From positions 1 through 33,385 of the forward strand of contig JAJFUM010000198.1 in assembly GCA_021372415.1 (NCBI GenBank): a stretch of 33,385 nucleotides of DNA, in the 5' to 3' direction. Under the pieces are notes generated by a model. It saw only the letters and a list, made by a program, of their open reading frames with translations, did no database searches and had not been told where the DNA came from. Source of the DNA: Deltaproteobacteria bacterium. GTDB lineage: Bacteria > Desulfobacterota > Syntrophia > Syntrophales > UBA5619. The stretch's first letter is position 1, and each line of letters starts with the position of its first letter. This document shows positions 15,560-23,445 of the stretch, in pieces. Made by a program: the position numbers and the translations under genes.

Positions 15560-16753
15560 CTAGTTTCTCCTCATCAGGTGCTGGACGGCCCTCTCCAGGC
15601 CGTCGAGGGTGAGCTCGAACATGGGGAAGATCGTCCCGATCTGGCCGATCGTCCAGGTGTACTCCCAGACCGGCTCGGCCTGGGGGTTCAGCCAGACGGC
15701 ATGCCGGAACGTCCGGGCCAGGAACTTCAGACGCTCCACGCTCGCCTGGCTGTCGTGCTGCCCCACGTAGAGCGAGCCGTTGGCCCCCATGAGCTCGTAG
15801 GGAGCCATCGCCGCGTCCCCCACGATGATGAGGCGGGTCTCGGGGTCGCGCCGGACAAACTCTTCGATCGCCTCGGGCCGGAGGTGCCGCTGCGGGTCAA
15901 GCCAGACGCGGCCATAGAGGGTGTTGTGGAAGTAATAGATCCGCAGGTCCTTGAACTGGGAGCGGGCGTAGTTGAAGAGGGTCTGGACGATCTCCACGTA
16001 GGGGTCCATGGACCAGCCGCCGTTGTCGATCATGAGGATCACCTTGAGGCGATCCGCCAGGTGCCGGTCGAAGACGATCGAGATCTCGCCGCCGTTGCGC
16101 ATCGTCTCGTCAATCGTCTTCTCCACGTTGACGACATCCCGCGGCCCCTGGGGGATCATCCGCCGGAGCCTCTTGAGCGCCTCCCCCATCTGCATCTCGG
16201 TCAGGGGGCCCTCCTGGCTGTAGTCCCGGTAGCGCCGCTCCATGGCGACCTTGACGGCGGACTTCCCTCGCGACGAGCCGCCGACCCGCATCCCGCCGGG
16301 ATGGTAGCCCGAATGACCGACCGGCGAGGTCCCGCCGGTCCCTATCCAGTGTTTCCCGCCGTGGTGCGCCCCCTTCTGGTCCTTGAGGCGATCGCGGAAA
16401 TATTGGACCAGTTCCTCGGGCGTGAGCTTCGCGAGCGTCTTCTCGTCGATCCCCAGGGCATCGGCCAATTCCCGGGGATTCTTCAGCCACTCCTCCAGGA
16501 GAGCCCGGACGATCTCGGAGAGCTCCGCATCTGTCGGGTCCTCGAGGACCGCCCCCCTGAAGCAACCGGCGAAGACTTGGTCGTAGGTGTCGAAGTACCG
16601 CTCGCTCTTGACGAGGATGGCGCGGGCCGAGGTGTAGAGGTCGTCGACGGAGCCGATTGCGCCCAGGGCCAGGGCCCTCTGGAGGCGCAGGTAGGAGGTG
16701 GGAGTGACGGGCACCCCCCGCTCCCTGAGACTGTAGAAGAAATTCAAGAACAT
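15560..16753 (-). CDS. VWA domain protein (CoxE-like), partner of the MoxR ATPase
   Basis: The 397-residue cytoplasmic protein has an N-terminal helical region (MFLNFFYSLRERGVPVTPTS), a Gly/His-rich linker at about 128-165 and a C-terminal von Willebrand A fold from about residue 225. The metal-ion site, normally D-x-S-x-S, reads DNGGWS at 243-248, so one of the usual serines is replaced by Gly. The long linker and Gly/His segment are typical of MoxR-associated VWA proteins. The gene follows the MoxR gene by 10 nt and is surely cotranscribed. Such pairs act as chaperones that insert metals or remodel a specific enzyme. No client enzyme is encoded next to them. Confidence 0.9.
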   Translation of the reverse strand: MFLNFFYSLRERGVPVTPTSYLRLQRALALGAIGSVDDLYTSARAILVKSERYFDTYDQVFAGCFRGAVLEDPTDAELSEIVRALLEEWLKNPRELADALGIDEKTLAKLTPEELVQYFRDRLKDQKGAHHGGKHWIGTGGTSPVGHSGYHPGGMRVGGSSRGKSAVKVAMERRYRDYSQEGPLTEMQMGEALKRLRRMIPQGPRDVVNVEKTIDETMRNGGEISIVFDRHLADRLKVILMIDNGGWSMDPYVEIVQTLFNYARSQFKDLRIYYFHNTLYGRVWLDPQRHLRPEAIEEFVRRDPETRLIIVGDAAMAPYELMGANGSLYVGQHDSQASVERLKFLARTFRHAVWLNPQAEPVWEYTWTIGQIGTIFPMFELTLDGLERAVQHLMRRN

Positions 16754-16763
16754 GACAGCCCCT

Positions 16764-17615
16764 CTAACGGCGGACGCGGCCCAACTGCTGGAGGGCGAGG
16801 TTCAGATCCAGGCTCTTCTTGAAGAGCACCCCGAGGTAGGGGAACTCGCCGTTCTTGAGTCGCGCCGGCCGGAAATCGGGATCGGCCCTGAGGGCCCGGA
16901 TCCAGTTGATCAACTCGCGTGTGGCCGGCTTCTTCTCGATCCCCCGGAATTCCCGGAGGCGGTAGAAGGCGTCCAGGGCCGCCCGGGCCAGATCCTCGGA
17001 GAGGTCTGGAAAATGGACGGCCAGAATCATCCGCATCATCTCGGCATCGGGAAAGGCGATGTGGTGGAAGTTGCAGCGGCCCAGGAAGGGGTCCGAGAGG
17101 TCCTTCTTGGCGTTCGAGGTGATGACGATGACGGGGCGGTGCTTGGCCTTGATGGTCTTGTCGATCTCGATGATGTCGAACTGCATCTGGTCCAGGACGT
17201 CGAGCATGTCGTCCTGGAAGTCCGTGTCGGCCTTGTCGATCTCGTCGATGAGCAGGACCGTCCGGCAGTCGGAGACGAAGGACTGGCCGATCTTCCCCAT
17301 CCGGATGTAGGCCTCGATGTTGCTCACGTCCCTCTTGGAATCGCCGAAGCGGCTGTCGTTGAGCCGGGTCAGGGTGTCGTACTGGTAGAGGGCGTCCAGG
17401 AGTTTCATGCTGGACTTGACGTTGAGGACGATCAGAGGCATCGCCAGGCTCTCGGCGATGGCGTGGGCGAGCATGGTCTTGCCCGTCCCCGGCTCGCCCT
17501 TGAGCAGAAGCGGCATCTCGAGGGCCATCGAGACGTTCACGATCTTGGCCAGCTCGTCGTCCAGGACGTACTTTGCTGCCCCTTCGAATCGGCAGGACCC
17601 GCCGGTTTTGTTCAT
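16764..17615 (-). CDS. MoxR-family AAA+ ATPase
   Basis: The 283-residue protein carries Walker A GEPGTGKT at 40-47 and Walker B VLLIDEIDKAD at about 120-130, followed by sensor 1 (VIVITSNAKKDL) and the arginine region DPFLGRCNFHH. This is a complete MoxR-type ATPase. Its start at 17615 is chosen because AGGAGGGA precedes it at the right distance; the frame continues to 17711 without a better site. With the VWA protein directly downstream it forms the common MoxR-VWA chaperone pair that matures or activates a protein complex using ATP. Confidence 0.92.
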   Translation of the reverse strand: MNKTGGSCRFEGAAKYVLDDELAKIVNVSMALEMPLLLKGEPGTGKTMLAHAIAESLAMPLIVLNVKSSMKLLDALYQYDTLTRLNDSRFGDSKRDVSNIEAYIRMGKIGQSFVSDCRTVLLIDEIDKADTDFQDDMLDVLDQMQFDIIEIDKTIKAKHRPVIVITSNAKKDLSDPFLGRCNFHHIAFPDAEMMRMILAVHFPDLSEDLARAALDAFYRLREFRGIEKKPATRELINWIRALRADPDFRPARLKNGEFPYLGVLFKKSLDLNLALQQLGRVRR

Positions 17616-17799
17616 CCTTCCCTCCTTCATGATCCGATATGGATCACCCTTAACCAATGTCCCGGTTTTTTTCCACTCATTTTTGCGTTCCTTTCCGTCC
17701 CTCCATCCCATCGGAAGATCGCCTTGCCCCTGTATTCTTCCCCGTCCTTTGCCCTCCTGGGCGTTCTGTGGTATGAGAAGGACAGCCGGAGATCGGTTG

Positions 17800-17926
17800 G
17801 GGTATCGTCCTGAAGCGCTTCGGGGAAACTCCCCCGCGAGGGCTACGGACGCGGGGCTTCGAAAGGACGGTAAAGGTCCGCGGATCGCCCGGCCGGGGAG
17901 TTCATGGGCCGTGCGACGGCCGTCGC
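17800..17926 (+). other. structured GC-rich leader before the DUF1460 gene
   Basis: The 326-nt gap 17616-17941 holds a dense set of stems near its right end. CCCCGCG (17832-17838) pairs with CGCGGGG (17850-17856), GGAC (17865-17868) with GTCC (17876-17879), and GGCCGT (17908-17913) with ACGGCC (17917-17922). The last stem competes with a perfect 14-nt palindrome, GCGACGGCCGTCGC, at 17913-17926, just before the ribosome binding site. I match it to no known riboswitch class. Alternative pairing next to the start suggests translational control, but GC-rich sequence alone can produce such stems. Confidence 0.35.
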
Positions 17927-17941
17927 AAAAGGGAGGGGAAG

Positions 17942-18781
17942 TTGATCTGTCGCCCCGAAGACCGCAGGATCTGCGAGAGGGTGCTCAGGACCGTCGGAAA
18001 GGCTCGAGAGGGGGCAACGCCCCTCGGCGAGCTCATCGTCGCCATTGGCCGGCACTTTCTGGATGCCCCCTACAAGGCCGAGACCCTAGAGGGGGCAGGC
18101 CCTGAGGAACTCGTCGTGAACCTCCGCGCCTTCGACTGCGTGACCCTGGTGGAAAACGCTGTCGTCCTGGCCGGCATGATCCGGGCGGGAAAGACCGCCT
18201 TTGACGACTACGCCGCGGCGCTGGAGCGGATCCGCTACCGCCGGGGCCGTTGCGCCGGCTATCCCTCGCGCCTCCACTATTTCACCGACTGGCTCTATGA
18301 CGGGAAGCGCAAAGGCATGGTCCGGGACATCACCGCAGAGACCGGGGGCGTGCCTTACCCCAGGGATCTCCACGGCCTCACGGACCGTCGCGGGAGCCAT
18401 CCAAAGATTTCGGATGCGGCCGTCTTCAGACGGATGCGGACCATCGAGGGGATCGCCTCCCGGCGCCTTCTCCACCATATCCCCAAGGCCGCCCTGGGAG
18501 GCATCGCAGACCGGATCCGACATGGCGACCTGATCGCGATCACGACGGACGAGGCGGGGTTCGACGTGGGCCATGTAGGAATCGCCGTCCGGACCGGAAA
18601 GGCTATCCGCCTCCTGCACGCCTCGAGCGAGGCGGGTCGCGTGGTCCTCTCGGAGGAGACGCTCGGCCGCTACCTGGCAGCCAAACCCTCCCGAACGGGG
18701 ATCATCGTGGCCAGGGCGATGCTGCCGGACAAGAACGGCGGCTGGCCAATGGCCCGCCGTCTGCACAGCGCCCGGCGGTGA
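17942..18781 (+). CDS. DUF1460 N-acetylmuramoyl-L-alanine amidase-like protein
   Basis: The 279-residue protein matches DUF1460, a papain/NlpC-like cysteine peptidase family thought to act on peptidoglycan fragments. The signature LVVNLRAFDCVTLVENAVVL contains the likely nucleophile C66, and DVGHVGIAV supplies the histidine. The middle part (SRLHYFTDWLYDGKRKGMV) is also typical. Translation begins at a TTG behind AGGGAGGGG. There is no clear signal peptide, although relatives are often exported, so the real start or the location is uncertain. It may cooperate with the cell-wall enzymes encoded near 22471-24402, but it is not in their operon. Confidence 0.85.
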   Translation: MICRPEDRRICERVLRTVGKAREGATPLGELIVAIGRHFLDAPYKAETLEGAGPEELVVNLRAFDCVTLVENAVVLAGMIRAGKTAFDDYAAALERIRYRRGRCAGYPSRLHYFTDWLYDGKRKGMVRDITAETGGVPYPRDLHGLTDRRGSHPKISDAAVFRRMRTIEGIASRRLLHHIPKAALGGIADRIRHGDLIAITTDEAGFDVGHVGIAVRTGKAIRLLHASSEAGRVVLSEETLGRYLAAKPSRTGIIVARAMLPDKNGGWPMARRLHSARR

Positions 18782-18878
18782 AACAGGCCCCGGATGGCGG
18801 GGACTCGACGGCCGCTCATCGAAATCCGGCGACGCTGCCGGCGTTCGGGATGCGGATTTTCAAAAGGAAGGAAAGATA

Positions 18879-19025
18879 ATGGGAGCACCGACAGACAACC
18901 GGCAGCCGGACAAGGGCTACCTCCATTTCGTCATCGCCATCTGCGTCGGCACGATGGCCTCCGCGGTGGGACTGGTCGTCCTCGAGTACTTCGGCATCAT
19001 CAACTACGTCAAGAACTGGCCCTGA
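18879..19025 (+). CDS. 48-residue single-span membrane protein of unknown function
   Basis: A short gene starts at the ATG at 18879 behind AAGGAAGGAAA. The product begins MGAPTDNRQPDKGYLHF, then has one membrane helix (VIAICVGTMASAVGLVVLEY) and ends FGIINYVKNWP. The hydrophobic segment, good ribosome binding site and clean codons support a real gene. It lies 97 nt after the DUF1460 gene on the same strand and may be cotranscribed. Small one-helix proteins of this type often tune a membrane complex; no function can be assigned. Confidence 0.6.
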   Translation: MGAPTDNRQPDKGYLHFVIAICVGTMASAVGLVVLEYFGIINYVKNWP

Positions 19026-19061
19026 TCGTGGCGACGCAGGGGGATGAGAGGACCGGACAGC

Positions 19062-19076
19062 CCCCGGTGTCCGGGG
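19062..19076. terminator. GC hairpin between convergent genes
   Basis: CCCCGG (19062-19067) pairs with CCGGGG (19071-19076) around TGT, in the 70-nt space between the small membrane gene and the convergent GNAT-DUF4922 gene. No T run is present. Confidence 0.3.
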
Positions 19077-19095
19077 TGTCCAATCCGCCCTCTCT

Positions 19096-20601
19096 TTATC
19101 CCGGCAACGAAGCCAACACGGTCTCGACTGCCCTCTCGTCGAAGGCAACCTCCCGGAAGATATCGTGGATCCGCGCCGAGTCCATGGCCAGGAAATCCTC
19201 CTCCCGCGGCGTGATGAGCAGCCCGCCCATGTCCACCGCTCCGGGGCTGACCAGGAGGCGGCCGGCGCCCTCCCGGAAATAGGCATCCGGCCGGTGCTTG
19301 AGGCGGGGAAAGAGGATCAGGCGCCATCGCCCTCCCCAATAGGAGGCGATCAGGTTCAGCATCGGCTCCTCCGGGGAATCCGCCGGACCGCCCAGGCCCG
19401 ACATCACCAGGCGGACCGCCGCCGCGACATCCGCCTTCCGTCCCCCCTCGATCACAATCGCCCCGCACCAGAGCCCATCGGTGCCGAAGATCTCCGCAGC
19501 GCCCCGCGGCAACAGAATCGTCCGCCCCCGTGACGCGGAAACTGCGGCCTCCACCGGCAGCAGGCGGGCGGGAACGGCCTGGAAGTGGAGGTGGTCCGGC
19601 GCCGAAGCACCGCACCGAGGGCCGTTGTACAGGACCACCAGCCGGGGGCCGAGATCCTCGGCCAACTGCAGGAACGTCTCCAGGCTGTCCGAAAGCGACT
19701 GGGGAAGATGTCTGCGGTGGGAAATCGTGTAATGAACCGGAAAGATCGGAGCCGGGTTGCACAGGAACAGGTAATCGTCGCGGTATAGGATCCCCTCCTG
19801 CTCGGGGGGGAGATGATCCGGACACAGGAAGCAGCGCCGGTTCCGGATCGACTCTGGATCGACCGGTGCGGTGGAACTCTTTGCACGCCCCGGGTTGTAC
19901 TGCACGCGGACCGAGGCCACCCCCACCTGGATCTCCCGTGTCCGGGCGCCGTTCAGGACGGCGTAGCCTTCGGCAAGCGCCGGCCACTGCCCCCTCTGGC
20001 TCTCCAGGAGCGAGGCCGCCATGTCGGCCAGGGGCAAGGGCTCATCCTCCCCGCTGAAGGCCGCAAAAAGCCTCCTTTCCAGGGAATCGCCCTGCACCGA
20101 CTGGACGACCACCTTATAGCCGATCCGGTGGGGCACCGTGGTTCGCGCCATCCGAAAGGGCTCCTCCAGGACGAAATGGAACCCCCGTTTTTCGTACCAG
20201 CGACCGGCGTGCACGTTCTGAGCCATCACCCCGACCCAGAGCTCCTTGAGACGGTTGGCCAAGGCCTCGTCCTCGGCGGCCCGCAGGAGGCGCCCCCCGA
20301 TCCCCGTTCCTTGAAAGCCGGGCAGGATGTAGAGGGAGGCAAGGTAGAGGCGTTTCTCGTCCCGGTGGAACTGCGTCCGGGCATAGCCCACCGCCTCGCC
20401 GTCGGCCTCGGCGATGGAGCCCCGCACATGGGGGTTGTCGTAAATCTCGGAAAGGGCGTCGATCCGGTAGGTCGACTCGAGGTAGGCCTTCAAGTCCTCC
20501 AGGGGGATGAAGGCGCTGTAGGCGGCGGACCAGGTCTCCCAGAGGATCTTCCTCACCGCCGGGAAATCCGCGCGCCGCCAGGGCCGGGTCAGGATCTCCA
20601 T
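19096..20601 (-). CDS. GNAT acetyltransferase fused to a DUF4922 nucleotidyltransferase-like domain
   Basis: This 501-residue protein joins two enzymes. Residues 1-165 form a GNAT domain with the acetyl-CoA loop GFQGTGIGGRLL at 95-106 and the terminal motif AGRWYEKRGFHF. Residues about 190-480 resemble DUF4922, a HIT-like fold related to sugar-nucleotide phosphorylases. They show VRVQYNPGRAKSS, SIRNRRCFLCP with a Cys pair (C257, C260), and the catalytic-type motif DHLHFQ with H337 and H339. The first 13 nt overlap the end of the glycosyltransferase gene at 20589, so the two are cotranslated. A role in providing or recycling a nucleotide-sugar for that transferase is inferred. What the GNAT half acetylates is unknown. 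Confidence 0.82.
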   Translation of the reverse strand: MEILTRPWRRADFPAVRKILWETWSAAYSAFIPLEDLKAYLESTYRIDALSEIYDNPHVRGSIAEADGEAVGYARTQFHRDEKRLYLASLYILPGFQGTGIGGRLLRAAEDEALANRLKELWVGVMAQNVHAGRWYEKRGFHFVLEEPFRMARTTVPHRIGYKVVVQSVQGDSLERRLFAAFSGEDEPLPLADMAASLLESQRGQWPALAEGYAVLNGARTREIQVGVASVRVQYNPGRAKSSTAPVDPESIRNRRCFLCPDHLPPEQEGILYRDDYLFLCNPAPIFPVHYTISHRRHLPQSLSDSLETFLQLAEDLGPRLVVLYNGPRCGASAPDHLHFQAVPARLLPVEAAVSASRGRTILLPRGAAEIFGTDGLWCGAIVIEGGRKADVAAAVRLVMSGLGGPADSPEEPMLNLIASYWGGRWRLILFPRLKHRPDAYFREGAGRLLVSPGAVDMGGLLITPREEDFLAMDSARIHDIFREVAFDERAVETVLASLPG

Positions 20602-22061
20602 CCCCTCACCCCATTCATCTTCCGGCGCGCCCGGATCTCCAGCGTCCGGAGACGGTCCTTGTAAAGGTCATAACGGTTCATCTGTTCGACGGACGGGGAG
20701 GCGTCGGTGTTCCCCTCCCAGCGGCGGCAGAGGTAAAGACTCTCAAAGATCCGCCCGATCCGGTACTCCCGCGAGAGGCGGAGCGACACCGCGTAATCCT
20801 CGCCATAACCCACGTTCGGGAAACCGACGTGGCGCAGGAGCGCCGTGTCGAAGGCGCGCGGGGCCCCAAGACCGTTGATCCTGAGGGCGTTGTTGCGTCC
20901 ATTGGCCTCGGTCCATTCCCGGTGGTCCACCAGCCCCGGCGGGATCTCCTCCAACCGTTCGTTGACCAGGGTATAGCTCCCGACGGCCATCGCGCAGTTT
21001 TGCCCCCTCATCAGATCGGCCAGCCTCTGGAGCGCACCCTCGCGGTAGAGGTCGTCCGAATCGAGCTGTACGGCGTAGCGGCCGCAGGCCGCCGAAAAGA
21101 TCGCCTCGTTCCAGCAGCCGCCGATGGAAAGGTCCTTGCGCTTGGGAACGATATGGACCAGGGAGGGGCTGCGTTCAGCCAGATCGGCGACGAGCGCCGT
21201 GGTCCCGTCGGTGGAGTGGTTGTCCACGACGATCACGTTGAAGGCAAAATCGGGCTTCTGGGCCAGGGCGCTCTTCACGGCGTCGGCCACCGTCCAGACC
21301 CGGTTCTTGACGGGGATGATGACGCTCGCTTCCACGGGGAAGGGGCCGGCGGCGCGGGGGACGTCCAGGAAGCCCGGTTCGAGGAAAGCCCCGATCCGTT
21401 TGAGATGCGCCGTGACCGCCTGCTCCATCTCCTCCTGGGGTGCGCGGTTGGCGGGATCAACGTAGGCGAAATGGCCCGCGGCCTCCCCCCGGTCTGCATC
21501 GACGATGGCCAGGCGCTCCGGCAAGCGGAGGGGCAGACGGTCCGTGGAGAGCTTGAGACGCAGGTCGTACCACCCGGCCCACCGGAAGGGCGGGACCTTC
21601 CCGTATCGGCGCAGGGCCTGCCGGGCGGCGGCCGTCGAAATCAGGATCAGGGGGCCGAAATCGAAGCCGTCCCGGAGGCTCCCGAGCTGGCAGTCGATCA
21701 GGGGCCGTTCCCGAAGGTCCCCGCCGGTCCTTTCGGCATAGTCGGCATAGACCATCGACGCCCCGGCCGCCTCGGCCGCCTCCAAGAGGCGCTCCGGGGC
21801 GCGGAGGTCCGGACGGACCCCTCCGGCATCGGGGACGAAGAGGATATAACTGGCGGCACTCCCTGCCAGGAGGGCGTTCCATGTCTCCCCGCAGAGAGGG
21901 CCGTCGCAGACCCGCGTTTCGCACCGGAGTCGGGAAACGGGCGTTCCGGAGCTCTGGAGAAAGACCGCATTCCTGACCAGGGGGTTTCGGAGGAGCTCGC
22001 CCAAGACCTGTTCAAGATCCGGCGAGGCGTTCCCGGAAAGTACGGCGGTGATCATCGTCAC
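20589..22061 (-). CDS. two-module glycosyltransferase family 2 protein
   Basis: The 490-residue protein has a complete GT2 domain at about 244-480: EASVIIPVKNRVWTVADAV, VIVVDNHSTDGT, the metal/nucleotide site LDSDD at 333-337 and GYGEDYAVSLRLS. Residues 1-240 also look like a divergent GT-A fold (MITAVLSGN, ILFVPDAGG, SMVYADYAERTGG) but lack a clear D-x-D, so this half may be structural or bind the acceptor. Start is GTG 22061 or ATG 22055, both behind GTGGAG. No membrane helix is present, so it is cytoplasmic. The gene lies 43 nt after an FmdB gene and overlaps the GNAT-DUF4922 gene, forming a three-gene cluster whose product is unknown. Confidence 0.85.
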   Translation of the reverse strand: MTMITAVLSGNASPDLEQVLGELLRNPLVRNAVFLQSSGTPVSRLRCETRVCDGPLCGETWNALLAGSAASYILFVPDAGGVRPDLRAPERLLEAAEAAGASMVYADYAERTGGDLRERPLIDCQLGSLRDGFDFGPLILISTAAARQALRRYGKVPPFRWAGWYDLRLKLSTDRLPLRLPERLAIVDADRGEAAGHFAYVDPANRAPQEEMEQAVTAHLKRIGAFLEPGFLDVPRAAGPFPVEASVIIPVKNRVWTVADAVKSALAQKPDFAFNVIVVDNHSTDGTTALVADLAERSPSLVHIVPKRKDLSIGGCWNEAIFSAACGRYAVQLDSDDLYREGALQRLADLMRGQNCAMAVGSYTLVNERLEEIPPGLVDHREWTEANGRNNALRINGLGAPRAFDTALLRHVGFPNVGYGEDYAVSLRLSREYRIGRIFESLYLCRRWEGNTDASPSVEQMNRYDLYKDRLRTLEIRARRKMNGVRGWRS

Positions 22062-22104
22062 GAAGCTCCACGGCCAAAACCCGCGCTAATGGAACGCGCG
22101 GAGA

Positions 22105-22308
22105 TCAACTGCTGAAGGGATGCTTGGGGTATTTGAAGCTCGGCGGCTCCCGGTAGTTGGGGTTGGCCACCACCGTCGCCGCGCCCAGGAGCCTCTTGAG
22201 TCCCTTGGCCCCGCAGGCCTTGCACTTGAGGCCCTTTTCCTGGGGGCTTTTGACGATGTATTCGCTGATATTCCCGCACTTGCTGCACTGGTAATCGAAC
22301 ATCGGCAT
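22105..22308 (-). CDS. FmdB-type zinc ribbon protein
   Basis: The 67-residue protein begins MPMFDYQCSKCG and has the two knuckles CxxC at C8/C11 and C29/C32 that bind one zinc. This matches the FmdB regulatory-protein family, small proteins of unclear function once linked to formamidase regulation. AGGAGG stands 7 nt before the ATG. It is the first gene of the minus-strand cluster with the GT2 enzyme and the GNAT-DUF4922 fusion. The C-terminal tail (NPNYREPPSFKYPKHPFSS) is Pro-rich and probably disordered. Confidence 0.9.
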   Translation of the reverse strand: MPMFDYQCSKCGNISEYIVKSPQEKGLKCKACGAKGLKRLLGAATVVANPNYREPPSFKYPKHPFSS

Positions 22309-22337
22309 GATCTGCCTCCTGGATTGAAATAGATTCT

Positions 22338-22367
22338 ACCTTACATCGGGACCCGGCCCCTTGTCAA
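22338..22367 (-). promoter_or_regulatory. possible promoter of the FmdB-GT2-DUF4922 cluster
   Basis: On the minus strand a perfect TTGACA (22367-22362) is followed after 18 nt by TAAGGT (22343-22338), a weak -10. A better hexamer, TAGAAT (22338-22333), lies 23 nt from the -35. The site is 30-60 nt upstream of the fmdB start, in the gap shared with the divergent L,D-transpeptidase gene. Confidence 0.35.
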
Positions 22368-22470
22368 CGGATCGGGTAATGGATTCCCCTTGATGCGCTT
22401 CTCCGAACATGCTAGGAATGCGCAAGTGGAGGGATTTCCGGCGGCTCCGGGCCGCCTCTCGTCGGAGTTT

Positions 22471-23322
22471 ATGCTGCACAGGATCATCCAGCTCATAGTG
22501 GGGTTCGTCGTCCTCTCGACCATCGCGGTGTTCGATCCGAAATCGACTTCCGAACCGGCGGCTTCACCGGAGGATCGCGCACAGGAGGACCTGAGCCGTT
22601 TCGAATACCCCAGCCAGGCCCGCATCGCCTGGAGGCCCCACTTCGTCAGGCCGCAGGACTCCCTGGAGCGGCTCTTCGGGAACGACTGGGTCCTGGTTGC
22701 CCGCTTCAACCGCATCGACCGCCGCCACGTCTACCCGGGCATGACGATCAAAGTCCCGCTCAAGATGGATGAGATCCGAAACTACACCCCTATGCCCACC
22801 CTTTACGAACCGGCACGCAAGTACCCGAAGTACATCTACCTGAGCGTCGCCGAACAGTGGCTCGGGGCCTACGAATACGGACGACTCGTCTTCTCCATGC
22901 CGGCGGCGACCGGGATCGAAGGGCATCTGGCCCCGACGGGCCTCTTCAAGGCGGAAGCCTACCACCGGAGGCACACCTCGTCGCTCTACAAGACGGCCAC
23001 GAAGGACGCCCAGTATCCGATGGATTACGCCATCCGTTTTCTGATCGACAAGGAGCACGTCTCCTACTGGATCCACGCCCGGGACCTGCCGGGACGGCCG
23101 GCCTCCCACGGCTGCATCGGCGTCTTCGACGAGGCGATGCAGAAGAGGGTCTACGGGGTGCCCGACCAACCGCTCCTCGATGACGCGAGGAAGCTCTACG
23201 AGTGGACGATCGGTCCGGAGGAGCTGGCCGCGGACGACGGGAGCGTCAGACTCCTCACCAACGGCCCGCCGATCGAGATCCGGGGCGAGTTGCCGAGGTA
23301 CCTGCCGAAACCGCCACGATAA
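22471..23322 (+). CDS. L,D-transpeptidase (YkuD domain) with LysM-like segment
   Basis: The 283-residue envelope protein has an N-terminal signal or anchor (MLHRIIQLIVGFVVLSTIAV) and a LysM-like peptidoglycan-binding stretch at about 61-96 (DSLERLFGNDWVLVARFNRI, then YPGMTIKVP). The YkuD catalytic domain covers about 120-235, with H202 and the nucleophile in SHGC at 212-215. Usually an Arg follows this motif (SHGCIR); here it is SHGCIG, a small departure at the active site. L,D-transpeptidases crosslink peptidoglycan or attach proteins to it. The start at 22471 has GGAG and a signal sequence directly behind it; the longer frame from 22390 adds an unlikely N-terminus. Confidence 0.9.
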   Translation: MLHRIIQLIVGFVVLSTIAVFDPKSTSEPAASPEDRAQEDLSRFEYPSQARIAWRPHFVRPQDSLERLFGNDWVLVARFNRIDRRHVYPGMTIKVPLKMDEIRNYTPMPTLYEPARKYPKYIYLSVAEQWLGAYEYGRLVFSMPAATGIEGHLAPTGLFKAEAYHRRHTSSLYKTATKDAQYPMDYAIRFLIDKEHVSYWIHARDLPGRPASHGCIGVFDEAMQKRVYGVPDQPLLDDARKLYEWTIGPEELAADDGSVRLLTNGPPIEIRGELPRYLPKPPR

Positions 23323-23445
23323 AGGCCAGCGGCGGTGAACCGGGGGCTGGATTTTTCCGGAGATTTGTGGTAGCGGGTTTTCAGTCGATCGTCGCGCGGT
23401 GCAAGAAGGTTTAGACCGGAATCTCCACGACCTGGGAGAGTTGCG

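Noticed and set aside
17616-17941. Cyclic di-GMP or SAH riboswitch in the DUF1460 leader
   Set aside because: Stems exist but the conserved core bases of these classes do not match.
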